Below, piece by piece: positions 29,205 to 31,865 of a stretch of 31,865 nt of DNA. How positions within the stretch are numbered: position 1 is the stretch's first letter; each line of letters starts with the position of its first letter. Position numbers and translations under genes: made by a program. The notes under the pieces were generated by a model that was given only the letters and a program-made list of their open reading frames with translations, searched no databases and had not been told where the DNA came from. Source of the DNA: a virus; the IMG/VR virus record IMGVR_UViG_3300046167_000379, positions 1 to 31,865 of that record. One strand, given 5' to 3'.

Positions 29205-29210
29205 GCCGCC
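29195..29210 (+). other. Stop-codon-in-loop hairpin
   Basis: A 6-bp stem GGCGGC/GCCGCC with the GNRA-type loop GTAA contains the TAA stop of the 28842-29204 gene. Stem and loop are identical to those at 7084-7099 and 7288-7303, although this gene is 22 kb away and on the other strand. AGGA for the next gene follows. Confidence 0.85.
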
Positions 29211-29225
29211 GATAGGAAAGAGAAA

Positions 29226-29384
29226 ATGGAACATCAAAATTTTTTTGAAGGTGATGATCTGACTCACGTTCTTACGCTAATCCACGATGGTCAGATAGAT
29301 GATGCCATCTGCGCTTGTCTCAGGGTTGATATGAGTGATGAAGAAATTGATGAGTTTTTGGCAAATGAAGGAGTAACAGTATAA
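29226..29384 (+). CDS. Cassette protein 2, small acidic hypothetical (52 residues)
   Basis: AGGAAAG lies before the ATG. The product begins MEHQNFFEGDDLTHVLTLI, then HDGQIDDAICACLRVDMSDE and ends EFLANEGVTV. It is acidic and helical. Its strong negative charge and size would suit a small inhibitor or DNA mimic, but nothing specific supports this. It is co-transcribed with cassette protein 1 and followed by a bidirectional terminator. Confidence 0.6.
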   Translation: MEHQNFFEGDDLTHVLTLIHDGQIDDAICACLRVDMSDEEIDEFLANEGVTV

Positions 29385-29394
29385 AAGGCGGCAC

Positions 29395-29420
29395 AAAAAA
29401 AAGGGGGCTAATGCCCCCTT
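29395..29420. terminator. Bidirectional intrinsic terminator
   Basis: An 8-bp stem AAGGGGGC/GCCCCCTT with loop TAAT. Read leftward it is followed by eight T (A run 29395-29402), a strong terminator for the capsid operon. Read rightward the T tract is weaker (TTCTTTC) but would still stop the cassette transcript. It separates two convergent units. Confidence 0.8.
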
Positions 29421-29425
29421 CTTTC

Positions 29426-29445
29426 ATTGTTTCACATGAAACAAT
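29426..29445. repeat. parS-like 20-bp palindrome
   Basis: ATTGTTTCACATGAAACAAT is a palindrome except for one central base. Its inner 16 bases (29428-29443) match the bacterial chromosome parS consensus TGTTTCACGTGAAACA at 15 of 16 positions. It touches the capsid gene's stop codon and lies between it and the terminator. It could also simply form an RNA hairpin at the end of the capsid mRNA. Confidence 0.5.
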
Positions 29446-30362
29446 TAAGCGCCTTGACTACCGTAGATTCCACGCCAGTCACTCCATCCGTAAGAATAAC
29501 GCTCACGGGCTTTGTAACGAATGTTACCAGTCGTGAAGTCTGGCTCCATTGTGGTTTCCATCGCAGTACGTTGGAACATCTTCAGGCCTTCGCCAGCGTC
29601 GGTGACGCTAGTCAGCAAGAAGAAGGCATCAGGGTCAGTCAGGTAATGATTGACCGTGTAGCCACCGGGCAATACACCCGTGTTGCGTACAGCGTTGATG
29701 TCATTGTCGGCAGTACCAGAACGCAAAGTTGAGTTCAGGATACGGTCAGCAACAAAAACCAACTGAGGTGGTACGACAAGCTTTGATGCTTGAACAGAGA
29801 TCGTAAGACCCTTGTCATCAGTAAATGTGCTGATATCAATCAACGCATCTTCCAAAGACGTTTCGTTCAAGTCAGCCATTGAGGTAGCACGGTTTGCAGC
29901 AGTGCCGCCACCCGCTAGAGGGTGTGCCGTGTTAATCAATGTTACACCGTCGCCGCCAGTGTAGTTAGTATCGAACGCATTGTTCAATACATCTGCACCT
30001 TTGACTTCTTTGGTGTTAGCCATAGATCGTGCCAAAGCCTTCACGTATCGCTTGCCGAGCGAGTCATACAAATTATCTTCTACTGCTTCATCAGTCAAAG
30101 AAAATGCCAAAGCGACAGTTTCATGAGTGTAGCGAGCAGTGTAAGACTCAGAAGCGTTGTCAAACTGTACGCCCTGACCTTCGGTTTTAGTTGGCGCTCC
30201 GCCGAAACCAGTGATCAAAACCTCTTCCTCGAAGGCTCGCTGTGAGTCTTCAATAGCAAAGATTTCTTCATACTGGCGGTCGTAGCTGTCGTAGCTCATG
30301 CCGAATAAGGAGTTTAACCCCGGCTCCAGTTCTTTAGCGAGCTGTGCTCTTGAAATAGCCAT
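29445..30362 (-). CDS. Major capsid protein, Mu gpT-like
   Basis: A 305-residue protein. The opening MAISRAQLAKELEPGLNSLF, the central INTAHPLAGGGTAANRATSM and NETSLEDALIDISTF, and the C-terminal SYGWSDWRGIYGSQGA are typical of HK97-fold major capsid proteins of the Mu gpT-like type in marine phages. It forms the icosahedral shell. AAGGAG lies at good spacing before the ATG. It follows two proteins encoded before it and a second head protein, the usual order of head genes, and ends at a strong terminator, consistent with high separate expression. Confidence 0.8.
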   Translation of the reverse strand: MAISRAQLAKELEPGLNSLFGMSYDSYDRQYEEIFAIEDSQRAFEEEVLITGFGGAPTKTEGQGVQFDNASESYTARYTHETVALAFSLTDEAVEDNLYDSLGKRYVKALARSMANTKEVKGADVLNNAFDTNYTGGDGVTLINTAHPLAGGGTAANRATSMADLNETSLEDALIDISTFTDDKGLTISVQASKLVVPPQLVFVADRILNSTLRSGTADNDINAVRNTGVLPGGYTVNHYLTDPDAFFLLTSVTDAGEGLKMFQRTAMETTMEPDFTTGNIRYKARERYSYGWSDWRGIYGSQGA

Positions 30363-30373
30363 TATTTAGCTCC

Positions 30374-30958
30374 TTATGCTAAGCCAGCGCCTTTAACGCC
30401 GAAGATTGAGTTTTGAATTACTACTAACACGTTAGTGTTTGCAGCGCCCGTGTCCGAGTTGTTCGGATCTTCCGAAATGTCGATCGCCTTAACTGCAAGC
30501 GTGGTGGCTGTTCCGCCATCAGTAACTTTCAGCTCAGCGCCAGATATACCCGTCAAGGTTGAACCAGCAGTCGTGTAAACGATGTCGTGGTTACCAAACA
30601 AATCCGCTATCGGATATGCAGCATCAGCTTGAATCTCAAAAACAACCATCGGGTCATCAATGATGAAAGCGATGATGTCTGAAGCGTTGGTGCTTGCAGG
30701 GTAAAAATTGCTGAACACCTGTTCCTTAGTAGTAGGATCGGTGTATTTGCAACCATTAAAAACACCCACGATAGGCACAGTGCCTCCGTCAGCGTGTACT
30801 TCTACACCACCACCAGTGACTTGAGCGACCATATCGCCTTGAAAAATGGATGTTCCATAGTTCGCAGCTATACGATAACGACTCTGACCGCCTGAGTAGG
30901 GTGCGCCACCAATCATTCTGACTGGCTTCATTCCAAAAGCAGCGTCTTGATTCGCCAT
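30374..30958 (-). CDS. Head structural protein (194 residues), probable decoration protein
   Basis: It starts MANQDAAFGMKPVRMIGGAP and is beta-rich: a compact fold with FQGDMVAQVTGGGVEVHADG, PIVGVFNGCKYTDP, DPMVVFEIQADAAYP and NTNVLVVIQNSIFG. This pattern is common in proteins encoded directly before the major capsid gene in marine phages and suggests a head decoration or minor capsid role. GAGG precedes the ATG. The gene is 11 bp from the capsid gene. Confidence 0.7.
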   Translation of the reverse strand: MANQDAAFGMKPVRMIGGAPYSGGQSRYRIAANYGTSIFQGDMVAQVTGGGVEVHADGGTVPIVGVFNGCKYTDPTTKEQVFSNFYPASTNASDIIAFIIDDPMVVFEIQADAAYPIADLFGNHDIVYTTAGSTLTGISGAELKVTDGGTATTLAVKAIDISEDPNNSDTGAANTNVLVVIQNSIFGVKGAGLA

Positions 30959-30970
30959 TTTGAATTACCT

Positions 30971-31444
30971 CTATCTTCGTCCAAATGTTACGTTGCTGTC
31001 ACGTTGAGGATCGTATTTAACATAACGACTGTCACCACGGGTCTCGTTGAACATATTATTGTCCAGCGCGTCCTTGGCTTCTTGCGACTTCTCACCGTAG
31101 TAAGACCTTCGCTCTTCAACCGTTTCATTAGGGATCTTTGCCAACAGCAACCCTTCGTTGTAAACCACGCCTTCGTGCCGTCCATTGTCCATTGTTGGTA
31201 AAGAACGCCATTCTTCAGGAAGGTCAGTGCCTCTTACGAGTTCCCACCCTTCTCGAATCCGACGCGAGACATTAGCTCGGTCTTCTTGTCCCAACATAGA
31301 CTCCCTGATCCACCGATAGGTATAACCTGCGGGTGGTGGGGGAGTTTCCAATGAGCGAACAGGTCGCCACGGTTTCCTGCGAGTCTGATTATCGTGTGAC
31401 TGCGAATCACGGGATGAACGTGCGTTTGCTTTTGCTTCTGCCAT
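30971..31444 (-). CDS. Conserved-looking pre-capsid protein (157 residues)
   Basis: The N-terminus is disordered and basic, then PPAGYTYRWIRESMLGQEDR, VSRRIREGWELVRGTD, a small beta motif YNEGLLLAKIPNETVEERRS and a C-terminus VTFGRR. I recognise the type as widespread beside capsid genes in marine phages; no function is known. I take the ATG at 31444, one base after the previous stop (TAAAATG), with GAGAGG about ten bases upstream. It may be a scaffold partner or internal head protein. Confidence 0.7.
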   Translation of the reverse strand: MAEAKANARSSRDSQSHDNQTRRKPWRPVRSLETPPPPAGYTYRWIRESMLGQEDRANVSRRIREGWELVRGTDLPEEWRSLPTMDNGRHEGVVYNEGLLLAKIPNETVEERRSYYGEKSQEAKDALDNNMFNETRGDSRYVKYDPQRDSNVTFGRR

Positions 31445-31445
31445 T

Positions 31446-31865
31446 TTAGCTTGCCTCTCTTGCTGCAATTTTTTGCTTCTCTTTCGCCACTCGCTGCAAC
31501 CATGCCTCTTCAGACATATTATGCGGCTTGAGGCTCCTGAGTCGCTCCAGCTCAGACTTAGAAAAGCTCACGCCATTCTTTTTGCCTTGTGTTTTTGACC
31601 GACCACCACCTTGGGTAGCTGAAGCGACTCTTTGCACAGCGGGTCTGCTTCCACTTTGAACGGTCTTCGAGTTGCCATTACTGGCGCTCTTAGTGTGAGG
31701 ATAAACCGTACCGACACGGCTGTCCAATTCTTCGTAATACTCGTCAGAACCAACGTCGAAGCCTTCGTTGGCCAGATTGTAGTGAACATAGTAGGCGTAC
31801 TGGGTCGCCTTCATGTCATCTTCGCTGTCCTGATTCGCGTACCAAGGGTTCCTTTCGTGCCATTC
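31446..31865 (-). CDS. Scaffold-like pre-capsid protein, 5' end cut by the window
   Basis: The frame is open to the window edge. The visible 139 residues contain NPWYANQDSEDDMKATQYAY, then YVHYNLANEGFD, a Ser/Gly/Gln-rich linker (about 58-88) and a helical C-terminus (KSELERLRSLKPH, EEAWLQRVAKEKQKIAARE). NPWY followed by an acidic helix, and a Lys-rich helical end, fit scaffold or core proteins encoded before the capsid gene. Portal and large terminase should lie beyond the right edge. Confidence 0.6.
   Translation of the reverse strand, partial: EWHERNPWYANQDSEDDMKATQYAYYVHYNLANEGFDVGSDEYYEELDSRVGTVYPHTKSASNGNSKTVQSGSRPAVQRVASATQGGGRSKTQGKKNGVSFSKSELERLRSLKPHNMSEEAWLQRVAKEKQKIAAREAS

Noticed and set aside
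1-31865. tRNA genes, integrase and attachment sites
   Set aside because: No T-arm-like sequence with a matching acceptor stem and no recombinase-like protein was found, so there is no support for tRNA genes or an integrated state.

Overview
The window is most of the genome of a tailed double-stranded DNA bacteriophage, probably podovirus-like. It resembles uncultured marine phages: the short virion proteins with repeated GG motifs, the P22-gp4/gp10-like adaptor and tail proteins, and the Mu gpT-like capsid protein all fit that group. I see no integrase, tRNA or rRNA, so nothing points to a prophage. The host cannot be named from the sequence. The small terminase subunit lies at the left end, transcribed off the left edge. 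A truncated pre-capsid gene runs in from the right edge. The large terminase and portal would therefore lie across the join, which suggests a circularly permuted genome cut open for this window.

Layout. (1) 1-378: no convincing gene; GC-rich, with a G-quadruplex motif and a short tandem repeat beside the small terminase gene. (2) 379-3423, leftward: small terminase, a small overlapping gene, then a repeat-rich spacer of GGGTA/TACCC motifs around an AT-rich core (candidate replication origin), then a Toprim primase-VapE/VirE helicase fusion. (3) 3499-5782, rightward from a divergent promoter: SSB with a bacterial-type acidic tail, an HTH-DUF3310 protein, a tiny membrane peptide, a RecE-type PD-(D/E)XK exonuclease and a small charged protein. 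(4) 5768-7815, leftward: six small accessory genes. Five end in near-identical GC hairpins whose tetraloop contains the stop codon. (5) 7922-9136: a 2OG-Fe(II) oxygenase divergent from a ribbon-helix-helix regulator and one further small gene. (6) 9110-27831, leftward and tightly packed: virion genes in the order (as transcribed) head/structural, basic proteins, adaptor and tail proteins, then large Gly/Ala/Gln-rich candidate ejection proteins. (7) 27837-29444: an inserted cassette on the opposite strand, made of a 36-bp tandem array that looks like a dead tail-fibre/YadA-type repeat gene, a strong promoter, two small genes and a bidirectional terminator, next to a parS-like palindrome. (8) 29445-31865, leftward: major capsid protein, a second head protein, and two proteins encoded before the capsid gene, the last cut by the window edge.

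How it fits together. Replication genes diverge from about 3.45 kb. The primase-helicase, SSB and exonuclease look like an initiation and recombination set that would need a DNA polymerase from the host or from outside the window. The virion genes form one long leftward transcription unit, broken only by the cassette at about 28-29.4 kb. Three single-base frame breaks occur in virion genes (near 9.69, 10.56 and 24.20 kb); each is repaired by removing one base, so they are either sequence errors or real decay or variation. The most unusual features are the stop-codon-in-loop hairpins, the decayed 36-bp array and the GGGTA repeat region.
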